DNA of 64,000 nucleotides from Cristatella mucedo (Eukaryota > Bryozoa > Phylactolaemata > Cristatellidae). A program made the translations under genes and the position numbers. Shown here piece after piece: positions 22,946-30,999 of the stretch; position 1 is the first letter of the stretch, and every line of letters begins with the position of its first letter. Below the pieces are notes generated by a model. It made no database searches, was not told the origin of the DNA, and saw nothing but the letters and a program-made list of their open reading frames with translations. The stretch spans positions 248,001-312,000 of the forward strand of contig WPIO01000203.1 of the NCBI GenBank assembly GCA_009760855.2, given 5' to 3'.

Positions 22946-22956
22946 TTTTTCTATAT
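22946..22956 (-). promoter_or_regulatory. Late-type promoter motif before the ATPase
   Basis: Minus strand ATATAGAAAAA precedes ATG at 22,945. The short spacer to 22,971 probably serves both divergent genes. Confidence 0.6.
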
Positions 22957-22970
22957 TATAATATATTGGG

Positions 22971-23183
22971 ATTTATTGTATGAAGTGTAAAAAATCGACT
23001 GACACATTACACGAGGAGTATGTTGAAGTAGATAGCACAAAAGGAATGAGAGGAATGATAAAAGGAATTTGTACGATCTGTAGTAAAAAGAAATCAAAGT
23101 TTGCTAAACTAAGAAGTACTCCAGTTCCAGTTGGTATTGCTGTTGGTGAAGGATTTTTATCTCAAGGATTGGAAGAGGAGTGA
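22971..23183 (+). pseudogene. Small zinc-ribbon protein, DUF5679-like
   Basis: The frame reads YCMKCKK, then GICTICSKKKSKF, giving two CxxC pairs separated by about 30 residues. This matches the small zinc-ribbon proteins (DUF5679-like) often found in Polinton and giant-virus genomes. The first CxxC is complete only if translation starts before the ATG at 22,980; codon ATT at 22,971 occupies the likely start, so the start seems mutated. The C-terminus ends LSQGLEEE. Function in the family is unknown, presumed nucleic-acid or protein binding. Confidence 0.6.
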
Positions 23184-23242
23184 GTTAAAAACAAATAATT
23201 GGTGAGATTAGGAGTGCAATAGACAAACTAAAAAAAAAGTAA

Positions 23243-23620
23243 AAATCATCAGCTTTGACAGATATAGAAATAAATAATTATATAAAAGAATTAGATATAA
23301 AAAACTTTAGATGTGTCTTTGCAAGAGATGAACTAACAAAGCCTTTAGAGAATGAATGTCTTATTTGTAACACTGGAAAGTCAGACCTTGCGATATATCA
23401 CTGGGTAGCACTAAAGAAAGAAGGGTCTAAGTGTTTTTACTTTGATTCTTTTGGAGCACCACCAATGCCAGAGGTAATAAGTTACTTTGGTGATATACCA
23501 TCTTTTCAAACATTTCAATTGCAAAAGTTCAATCAGAAAGATTGTGGAAGAAGGTGTCTAATATTCTTAAAACTAATGGAATTGACTGATTTTGGAACAA
23601 CGATGGAATTATTGATTTGA
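23243..23620 (+). pseudogene. Adenain-type maturation cysteine protease, start lost
   Basis: Counting from the TTG at 23,255, the catalytic constellation is visible: His49 (YHWVALKK), Asp64 (FYFDSFGAPP), Gln94 and Cys97 (FNQKDCGRRC). This order and spacing is that of adenovirus and Polinton proteases (C5/Ulp1-like fold), which cleave capsid precursors during maturation. About 121 residues is shorter than the usual 150-200. No ATG lies between the upstream TAA (23,240) and the conserved region, so the start is lost. The frame is otherwise open. Confidence 0.88.
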
Positions 23621-23641
23621 TTTAAACAAATTATTTATCCT

Positions 23642-23649
23642 TTATAGAA
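23642..23649 (+). promoter_or_regulatory. Late-type promoter motif, plus strand
   Basis: TTATAGAA directly before ATG at 23,650, showing that plus-strand genes use the same element. Confidence 0.6.
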
Positions 23650-24105
23650 ATGGAAATCCAAAATAAGAAATTCATAGTTCTTGAAAATGCTTGAGTTATA
23701 ATTCCAAAAGGAAAGCCAACTCGACTTCACATTGAAGAGAGGACTTCAAAAGATTCTAAGCAATATTTCAACATGTGGTAATACATTACCGAAGACATAA
23801 TGCCATCTATTAAAGAAATTGCAGAAAGGTCTAGTAAGAAACTTGATTTCAAGGGATATGACTTGAGTAAAAGGTCTACAATTGGAGTTAGAATTGATTT
23901 TGGTATCAAGCCAAGTATATTCTTTGATCAAAAAAATAAACAGTTGAAGTTCAGCTCTATTGCTGATGTAGTTCATAAATTTGGAAGTGACTTTTCTATT
24001 ACTGGAGTTCTCGATGGTAGTTATGTTACTAAAGACTCTTACAACTCTGAAGAAAGACTTAATATTAGATTGAAGCTTGATCAGTTAAAGTCTATGACTC
24101 TGTAA
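23650..24105 (+). pseudogene. Unrecognised 151-codon viral gene with two stops
   Basis: The frame opens MEIQNKKFIVLENA and ends DQLKSMTL before the TAA at 24,103. Two in-frame stops interrupt it: TGA at 23,692-23,694 and TAA at 23,779-23,781. The uninterrupted C-terminal part (from about 23,800) is mixed alpha/beta with GVRIDFGIKPSIFF and FSITGVLDGSYVT. I do not recognise a family. It follows the protease by 30 bp on the same strand. Confidence 0.55.
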
Positions 24106-24197
24106 AACGAGGAGAGTTCAATCCTGCTGATTATTAGATTATTATTAAAAAAAAAAAAACAAAAAAAATTAGTTAGGTTAGTTAATTTTTTTTAATA
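24106..24197. other. Convergent intergenic A-rich stretch
   Basis: Lies between the 3' end of the plus-strand 151-codon gene and the 3' end of a minus-strand fibre gene. It contains long A runs around 24,147-24,170 and may provide polyadenylation for both, though no consensus AATAAA is seen. Confidence 0.4.
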
Positions 24198-25179
24198 TCA
24201 CCGTATTCTAGCTTGCTTAATTAAACTAATTTCAATAGCATCTAAAGGACTAGGTGTTCTAAATCCTGCATAAGATAGAACAGGATAACTAAGATTAAAT
24301 GTTATTACTTTTTTATTACTTTCTTCAATGATAGCAAGATTTTTTATAGAATTACTTAAAGTCAACATATAATCACCTTCGACGCCTAAGTAAGGTAAAT
24401 TGAGTAAATTAGAAGGAAGAAAGTTGGGTGAGTAGAACCTATGATAACAGTTAGTAATTAAATTATCGTATTCTTCAGACAACTTTTCCACTGTAATAGA
24501 TATTGATCATGTAATAGTTCTATAAGGTATTCTAGTCCTGTTATCGTCTTTTAGAACAAATGAATTATTTTCTGCTGTTCTTCCATAAACATTATAATAA
24601 GTATCATCATTAACAATATTAGTATTATCATTATTTATTCTATTGATATCTCTTATTTTTAGTGTTATCTTTGAGTATAGTGGTTTTTTTTAAGTTAATG
24701 TCAGATAGTTTTGCTAAGATTGGGTCGGTGGTGTTGTTAGATAAATTAATAACACTTTTTGTTCCTATTTTTCCTTCTACTATTAATGACTCATGATTTA
24801 AAAGTCTATTCGTTCTTAGAAACGATGTATAAGCTCTTTCTCTTGTGTATGAACGATCAGTGGTGTTATTAGCAATTAATCTATCTACTTCTAGAGTTCC
24901 ATCTATTACTTGTCCTCCTTCTGTTCCAGTCTTTGTATCAAGATATTGTTTTGTAGATAAATCTTTTTCATTCTCTGGATAACACACATTTACATATTTT
25001 TGTGACCTAGCAGATAAATCTCCTCTTACAACGTCGTCAGAGTCTTTTCTAATATAATTATTATCTGAAAAGGTTTTACTTACAGCGTCTAATTCACCAA
25101 TAGTAGAACCAACGTTTGCTATTCTATTTTTACCAAGATTTAGAGTTCCATTCATTTCTAGTAATCCTCTGCTAAGCAT
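24198..25179 (-). pseudogene. Fibre-like protein 2, frameshifted
   Basis: ATG at 25,179. The first ~175 residues contain repeats of the form 'LNLGKNRIANVGSTIGELDA' and 'PENEKDLSTKQYLDT', resembling the tail-fibre repeats of phages. The frame breaks at the T5 run 24,656-24,660. It continues with an in-frame TGA at 24,507-24,509 and ends at 24,198 in a beta-rich tail (SYPVLSYAGFRTPSPLDAIE). The probable role is receptor-binding fibre or spike. It abuts fibre 1, with 2 bp between stop and start. Confidence 0.5.
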
Positions 25180-25181
25180 TT

Positions 25182-26050
25182 TTACGTTGTTGCTATATAA
25201 ACAAAGATATTTAATATTTTATAAAATAAGTTTGAACCAGATATAAAAGTTGACGATGGAACAAGTTTTTTATTTGCATCAAGCGCATAACCACCGTATA
25301 ACTGGTCTTGTAATGGTACTAATGCTTCTGGAAGGGGTTGTAGTATACCTTTTTTTCCAGATGTATACTCATATAATGTTGTAACAACAAACAAACCTCT
25401 GGGTATAGTAGTATCAGCTAAAGTAGAGATCCATCGACCGTTAATTGTTTTTCCATATAATCCTGTTGTTAAAGACCCGTCTACTGTTGCTCTAAAACGT
25501 ACTATAGCAATATTTCCATCGGATATTCTGTTTAGATAGTTAAAGTTTACACCGTCATTAGGATTAACAGGGTCGTTTTCTAAGAAGATTGAGTATCCAT
25601 TCATATCTACATTTCCATTAAGAGTTCCGCCTGTTACTTTAAGGAAGTTTGAGTCCATATACAATTTATTTGGAATATCATTATCAGAAGTAGGAGGTCC
25701 TACAACACTTACATTTCCATTTACAGTTAGTGTTCCGTTGATAGTTCCACCAGTTTTTGATAATTTACTGTCTGCATAGTCTTTAGTTGCAGCATCGCTA
25801 GGGTTTACAGGATTTGCTAGTTCTATCAACTTATAGTTTTTCATATTGATATCTCCATCAGCAGTAGTTCCTCTTGATACTTTAGTGACGAAATTGTTAT
25901 CTATATACTTTCTATTTACTGCATCTCCAAGATCGACAGGATCACCTAAATCCTTTATCAAATTTCCATTCATACTTAGACTACCTCTAAGTATATCACC
26001 ACTTTTTTAATGTAATTTGTTATACCAACTCTTCTTTAACGTCTGGTCAT
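25182..26050 (-). pseudogene. Fibre-like protein 1 with four tail-fibre-type repeats
   Basis: ATG at 26,050, an in-frame TAA at 26,036-26,038 and a frame change at the T6 run 26,003-26,008. A long open part from 25,973 follows. Repeats of about 40 residues pair a beta segment (INGTLTVNGNVSV, LNGNVDMNGYSIF) with a D-A-x-x-K-x-Y segment (DPVDLGDAVNRKYIDNN, NPVNPSDAATKDYADSK). This alternation is known from trimeric phage tail-fibre shafts. The C-terminal ~100 residues may be the knob. The role inferred is host attachment. Confidence 0.6.
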
Positions 26051-26059
26051 TTTCTATAC
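26051..26059 (-). promoter_or_regulatory. Late-type promoter motif before fibre 1
   Basis: Minus strand GTATAGAAA directly before ATG at 26,050; it also overlaps the 3' end of fibre 3. Confidence 0.6.
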
Positions 26060-26920
26060 AATAGTAAAAAGAAAATCAATGTAAGTTATTCCACTTGCAA
26101 CAGTAAATTTATCGATAGCATATCTACACGTTCCATCAGCGTTAATTATTAAAACTAGAGTACCACTAACTCCATAAGTATTATCAGTAGATAACTCTAC
26201 GTAAGACTTTGTTTTTTCGGTTGCAAGCATAATACCACTCACCATTTTAAAGTTTGGTAATACACCTGGGAAGAATGTTTTAAGATTAATCATATACGCA
26301 ACAATATCTCCAGTGGTTGCTACAATAGGCTTATCACTTGGTGTGAGTTGTTGCAGTTGAAATTTATTTCCTGTACTACCGTTAGTGGTAATACTTAAAC
26401 CAAGCATATCAAGATAAAATACGTTTGGATAAGTACCAGAGCCTGCTCCAAAATACCTAAACGATATTTGTTTATTATTATCTATATATTGTTTTGTTAC
26501 AGTATCAGAGTCTTTTAAGTTAGTAATATTCTTATTTCCCATATTCATACTTGCTGTTGCTTTACCTTGAAACACTTGTGTCATACTTTTTAAGAGTCCA
26601 TAGTTTATAACTTTATAAGGTCTTAAATCACTGTATACAGTTCCATCGGCAGAGTTTCCTGATATACCAAAAACATTCTTACAATTCAACTGCGACATCA
26701 TCTTTCCACTAGTCTTTGAAAGGAATCCTGACATACTTGAAACGGTTGCTAGGTCACCTATAACATTTGTAGCAACACTTCCTCCAAAGTTTGAACTAAA
26801 ACCATAGCTCAAATTTATTGCATCACCAGCATTAAGAGGGTATGCTAAGTTAGTTACTCTATTTCCGTTGGCATTGAGGTCGCTGTAAATATATCCATTA
26901 ATCTTTCTAACTTTTTCCAT
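26054..26920 (-). CDS. Fibre-like protein 3, open frame
   Basis: 288 residues from a true ATG at 26,920 with no interruption, the best preserved long gene of the element. It carries the same shaft repeats in weaker form (NGNRVTNLAYPLNAGDAINL and ITNLKDSDTVTKQYIDNN). The beta-rich C-terminal half has a glycine/threonine-rich segment and ends TYIDFLFTIV. It is divergent from the membrane-protein gene at 26,934, with only 13 bp between start codons. I infer a spike or fibre role; tandem fibre genes may encode alternative receptor binders. Confidence 0.58.
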   Translation of the reverse strand: MEKVRKINGYIYSDLNANGNRVTNLAYPLNAGDAINLSYGFSSNFGGSVATNVIGDLATVSSMSGFLSKTSGKMMSQLNCKNVFGISGNSADGTVYSDLRPYKVINYGLLKSMTQVFQGKATASMNMGNKNITNLKDSDTVTKQYIDNNKQISFRYFGAGSGTYPNVFYLDMLGLSITTNGSTGNKFQLQQLTPSDKPIVATTGDIVAYMINLKTFFPGVLPNFKMVSGIMLATEKTKSYVELSTDNTYGVSGTLVLIINADGTCRYAIDKFTVASGITYIDFLFTIV

Positions 26921-26933
26921 TCACTTATAATAT

Positions 26934-27560
26934 ATGAAGAATAAAAAAAGAAAAGGTGTTGATACTATAAAAGAAGGAGTAGATACAACTAAGGAAGTTG
27001 TTTCAGGCATTGCAACAGCAGCAGAAGTAGGTTCGAAAGCAGTTATAAAAATAGTGCCTAAAGTTTCTATGAAAATGTCCTTACAGGCCTCAAACAAGAT
27101 AGCAAAGGTCGTTCCAAAGGTGTTACAATGGCTTAAAGTCGTTGGAACAGCTACAAAGGCACTTAGTGGATTTCTATCAGGAGTAACAGGGGTAGTAGTT
27201 CTTGGTTTGTTTATGAAAGAAATTGTTGATGACATATCTTCTGGTAAGTATGGACAAGTCTTTTGGAAAGCAATGTCAGATAAAAAAGAAGGACTCTCAA
27301 AGATGGTTGCAAGTTTGGAAGTAGGATTCTACATTAATGAGATATTATTAGAAGCTGAAAAAGCAAACAGTGATTGGTATTTAAATCCTAGTAAGTTTTT
27401 ATCTGATACTTTTAGAGAAGAAGTTTCTTAGGATGCAACTCAACTTGATCCTATAGCATGGAAGAAGAACTTTCTTGAAATGAGAGGAGGCTTTCTACCA
27501 GCTATTCCAGCCATCATCGCTAGCATAGCAAGTGTAATAGGAACCGTTGGTTTAGCAGTT
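26934..27560 (+). pseudogene. Membrane-associated viral protein, 5' part, split by a LINE
   Basis: ATG at 26,934. A basic N-terminus (MKNKKRKG) is followed by an amphipathic alanine/valine-rich stretch, a hydrophobic segment (LSGVTGVVVLGLFM) and a charged middle. After an in-frame TAG at 27,429-27,431, a C-terminal hydrophobic region follows (PAIPAIIASIASVIGTVGLA). The gene is cut at 27,560 by a LINE; its last ~10 codons, ending in lysines and TAG, lie at 28,996-29,028. The family is unknown. The segments could serve membrane insertion or disruption during entry (inference). Confidence 0.55.
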
Positions 27561-28995
27561 TATAATAATAATAATAATAATATTGCACTTGATAAAGCGC
27601 CCTCAGAGAACTTAATCTCTTTCTAGGCGCTTTACATTTGCTGCAAAGTGATACGCAATAGAATAGTAAGTAAAATCATGCTTGAAAAACAAACAAAATG
27701 AATAACATGGTTAGGGGTTACATGCACTGGGTCAGCATGCAAATGTGGTTAGTGGCAGCATGAACAGTGTCAGCACGCATAAGCACATCGAGGACGAATC
27801 ACAAGGACCCACTAAATGCTGTCCTAAATAGGTATGTTTTTAAGTTTCTTTTAAATGTGGTCAGGTCAGGGGATGTTCTGATGCAGGTCGGGAGGGAGTT
27901 CCAGGCTGTGGGAGCATACGAGCTAAATGCACGGTCTCCAAAGGATTTAAGGTTTGTACGAGGTATTTCTAGACTGTTGGATTCCGAAAAGCGAGTGGTA
28001 CGATGCTTTGCCTGATGGGGTAGTATCTCTGAAAGATAGGCTGGAGCCATAGAATGAAGAGACCTAAAAGTGAGCGACAAAACCTTGAAGTCAATCCGTT
28101 GCTTGACTGGTAACCAGTGCAGGTCGGCGAGAAGTGGAGTAATGTGGCAACTGCGACGCTCACGACAGACAAGCCTAGCTGCAGAGTTTTGCACCAGCTG
28201 CAATCGCCTGATCGCACATGCTGGTAGACCAGTAAGCAGTGAGTTGCAGAAGTCGAGGCGAGATGTCACGAATGCATGGACCAACTTGGACGTGGTATCC
28301 TTATCTAAACAAGCCCTAGTTTTAGCAATGTTGCTATGAAGCTGAAAATAGGCAGATTTGACTGTGGAGCTGATGTGGTCGTCTAACGAGAGGTCGCTTT
28401 GGAATATGACACCTAGATTTCGAGCTGATGCAACTGGAGATATGCTGGCAGAGCCAATTTTGAAAGTCAGCCTTTCCAATTTCTGAATAACACTAGGTTT
28501 GCCCATAACTAGTAAGTTAGTTTTATCATCGTTTAGTTTTTAGAAAATTTGCTGCCATCCATGATCGGATGTCATCAATGCATGCAGCAAGTGAGTTGAG
28601 AGAATTTGAGGTGCTCGAAGGCTGGGAGGGATCAAAGCAAAGGTACAACTGAGTGTCATCCGCATAGAAGTGAAAGCCTAGATTGTGCTTGGCAATCACA
28701 TCAGCGAGAGGGAGAGTATAAACGGTGAAAAGGACCGGACCTAGCACAGAGCCCTGAGGTACTCCATATTTCAGAGGTACTTCAGATGATCTTTGTCCAT
28801 TCACGTCAACACTCTGGAGTCTCCCACTGAGATAGGACCTGAACCACTGCAGAGCAGTGCCAGTGATGCCCAGGCGAGATGAGAGGCGCTCTAGAAGTAC
28901 TTTGTGATCGATGGTATCAAAAGCTGCCGAAAGATCGAGCAAAACAAGAAGAGACACTCTACCCATGTCTGCATTCCTAAGTAGGTCGTTGTATA
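27561..28995 (-). mobile_element. LINE family 1 copy L6, inserted in a viral gene
   Basis: The 3' end, with an (AAT)n tail, is at 27,561; the truncated 5' end is at about 28,995. RT is nearly open. The minus frame 28,526-28,966 has AAFDTIDHKVLLERLSSRL, VPQGSVLGP and FYADDTQLY. The frame 27,799-28,506 has the RT C-terminus. They are separated only by a frame change at the T5 run near 28,537-28,541. It is almost identical to the short copy L2 at 6,475. No clear target-site duplication is seen. Confidence 0.93.
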
Positions 28996-29028
28996 ACTGT
29001 AGCTGTTGCAGGATTGATAAAAAAATAG
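28996..29028 (+). pseudogene. Membrane-associated viral protein, 3' end
   Basis: The remaining ~10 codons of the gene interrupted at 27,560. A short hydrophobic stretch ends in two lysines and TAG at 29,026. In-frame continuity with the 5' part supports precise interruption by the LINE. Confidence 0.5.
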
Positions 29029-29039
29029 TAGATGAAACA

Positions 29040-29462
29040 ATGTATACTGCTAGAGCACCTAAAATGAATGCTCATGAAGAGAGAATGAGTGCTTTGACAC
29101 TACAAAAAGAAAGATTAAATAATGTTATTGTAGATTTGAAAAACATGATAGAACTACTTGAAAAAGGGGTTGATACAGATCTAAGTGATAAAGTACAGAA
29201 TTCAGAAGTCAAAAACAGATTAACTTACATTAATAAGGGAAGAGAACTTGTGGAGAAAGGAGGTGTTAGTTATAGCGAAAATTTGAAAAGAGACATAAAA
29301 AAAGTAGAAGCTTCTACTGTTGGTGGTCGTAAAACACGTGATTATAAATCTGAGAGTGCGATGCTATTGAGTAATCTTTTTGCACAAGGTAAGAGTCAAC
29401 AAGAAATATATAATGAAATGATTAAACTTAGAGATGACCTAAAACGGAGATGTAAAAACTAA
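29040..29462 (+). CDS. Coiled-coil viral protein, 140 residues
   Basis: ATG at 29,040, uninterrupted. Residues 15-60 form a probable coiled coil (RMSALTLQKERLNNVIVDL), followed by charged sequence, a VGGRKTRDYKSES linker, and a C-terminal helix (LFAQGKSQQEIYNEMIKLRD). No family is recognised. It follows the membrane protein by 11 bp on the same strand, suggesting linked function. Its stop overlaps the stop of the HNH gene by two bases. The open frame upstream of the ATG is LINE sequence. Confidence 0.6.
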   Translation: MYTARAPKMNAHEERMSALTLQKERLNNVIVDLKNMIELLEKGVDTDLSDKVQNSEVKNRLTYINKGRELVEKGGVSYSENLKRDIKKVEASTVGGRKTRDYKSESAMLLSNLFAQGKSQQEIYNEMIKLRDDLKRRCKN

Positions 29463-30016
29463 AAGTCACTATAACGAACTATTTTATTATATTCTGTTAA
29501 AGTATAAGTAAAATTAAGTTTTGCAAATTGGAGATGTAAACGTATGGCCTCCATATCCCTAGCAACGGCTGCTTCCTCTATATCATCAAATAAACCAATA
29601 TAATAAGAAACTGTATTTACGTCTATTCGTGACAACCACTTTTGTGAACGTTCACTCCAACACACCCCAATAACGCCAGAAGTGTTATTTTTTAATTTTC
29701 TTATATTTCTTTAATTTTCACCACAAGTCGCTTCACGTAAATTATTAAAGGAATTATTTAGTTTATCATTATCAATGTGATCAATCTCATTCAAAGGTAG
29801 TTTACCAGTTACAATCAACCACGCTAATCTATGAGCAAGGTACGATGTTCCATCAACTTTTATTTGTCTATAACCACCAACTGTTATCACTCCAGCTTCT
29901 TCTCCTCTAGAAATACGTCCACGACTTTCATTCCACACAAATTTACCTGTAAAAGCATTGTAAGATAATAATTCATTGACACGTTCTCTAAAAGAAGTTA
30001 TTTCATCTTGATCCAT
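29459..30016 (-). pseudogene. HNH endonuclease with AP2-like DNA-binding tail
   Basis: ATG at 30,016. Residues 1-100 contain YLAHRLAWLIVTGKLP, EIDHIDNDKLNNSFNNLREA, the HNH_3 catalytic core (AHR..., DHID, N...NLR). After an in-frame TAA at 29,711-29,713 the frame continues with NNTSGVIGVCWSERSQKW and GLFDDIEEAAVARD, an AP2-type DNA-binding domain common in phage and giant-virus homing HNH enzymes. Full conceptual length is 185 codons. It lies as a minus-strand gene between two plus-strand genes, consistent with a mobile endonuclease gene. Confidence 0.85.
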
Positions 30017-30048
30017 TTATACATAGTTTTATAAATGTTTAATATAAT

Positions 30049-30056
30049 TATATAGA
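30049..30056 (+). promoter_or_regulatory. Late-type promoter motif before the PLA2 gene
   Basis: TATATAGA directly before ATG at 30,057. Confidence 0.6.
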
Positions 30057-30821
30057 ATGTATAGTGAAGTCAAACTTGATCTATCTGATCACCAAATTGA
30101 TCTTATTCCTAAATCTAAGGAACCGATTTCCAAAAGATTAAAACATGCTGATTTAAGCGGTACTAAATCTATTCTTGTAACTGATACTCAAAAAAGAAGA
30201 ATAGAAAAGTATAAGGCTAAAGGAGTAGGAATGCAGTTGAATTTGAGTCTTAAACAGTTAAAGGCAAATAGAAAGCATGGTTCTGGTATTGTAGATATAA
30301 TAAATAAGATATCTGGAGGAAGAGAATTTCACTTAAAGTTGCCAGCGCGAGTAAAATCAGAGTTTGTCCCAGACGGAAATTTCAATAATACTAATAGATA
30401 TAGTTATGTGGGTCCGGGAACTAAATTCGCTCAAAGAATGGAACAGGGCTACCAAGGCGTTGATGATCTTGATAATCGTGCACTTATCCATGACCATACA
30501 TATACAGAGACTGGTGGAATGCCAGAACCAAGAAGAACAGAGATACGGAATCTGTCAGACCTTGTTCTTGCTGAAAGTGCTGCTCGTAATGCTCTTAATC
30601 CTAAGCAGCCTGCTTATGTTTGAGAAGACGCTAAAACAGTTGCTGCTATCATGGCAGCAAAGGCAAAATTGGGTTTAGGTATTGGTCGAATGTTAAACGA
30701 TTCATTTGCAACTGATTTCTTAAAAGATAAAGGAAACAATCCATCAAGTTTGAATAAGATAAAAAATTATGCCAGAGGAATTTTTGATAGGATGTTAGAT
30801 ATCAGTAGAAAAAAGATATAA
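30057..30821 (+). pseudogene. Phospholipase A2-domain virion protein
   Basis: ATG at 30,057; 254 codons to TAA at 30,819 with one in-frame TGA at 30,621-30,623. The N-terminus has a QKRRIEKYKAKGVGMQL...QLKANRKHG block resembling an element found in small-virus minor capsid proteins. The PLA2 core is visible: calcium-loop YVGPGT at residues 117-122 and catalytic HDHTY at 145-149, as in the parvovirus VP1-unique region, which breaches endosomes during entry. The C-terminus after the TGA is helical and basic (YARGIFDRMLDISRKK). It is the last gene before the right boundary. Confidence 0.8.
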
Positions 30822-30864
30822 AAAATCATAGAACAAAATTTTTAGTGTTGGAGGAAAATTTCAC

Positions 30865-30944
30865 TTTTAGGACAATTCCCCTTTCAGGACACCGAATGTG
30901 AACGTAGTGAACATGAGTGTCCTGAAAGGGGAATTGTCCTAAAA
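30865..30944. repeat. Perfect 28-bp inverted repeat at the right boundary
   Basis: Arms at 30,865-30,892 and 30,917-30,944 are exact reverse complements around a 24-base loop. Each arm is built from a 17-bp unit related to 'aattccccttttaggac'. A diverged further unit lies outside on the left, and a further 'aggggaatt' lies on the right. Host-like GC-richer sequence begins right after. It may be a viral terminal or replication signal, or an unrelated foldback element. Confidence 0.75.
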
Positions 30945-30999
30945 GGGGAATTTTCTTACAACATGGTGTGGCGTGGACGCCATTTGACTGCACGCTCGC

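Noticed and set aside
26921-27235. Minus-strand frame opposite the membrane-protein gene
   Set aside because: It is a shadow of the plus-strand gene with opposite-strand composition.
22389-30623. UGA read as tryptophan in the viral element
   Set aside because: Five in-frame TGA codons sit where tryptophan could fit, but TGG is also used in the same genes, and six in-frame TAA and two TAG also interrupt genes. Frameshifts and lost starts accompany them, so ordinary decay is simpler. Alignment with intact relatives at these five sites would settle it.
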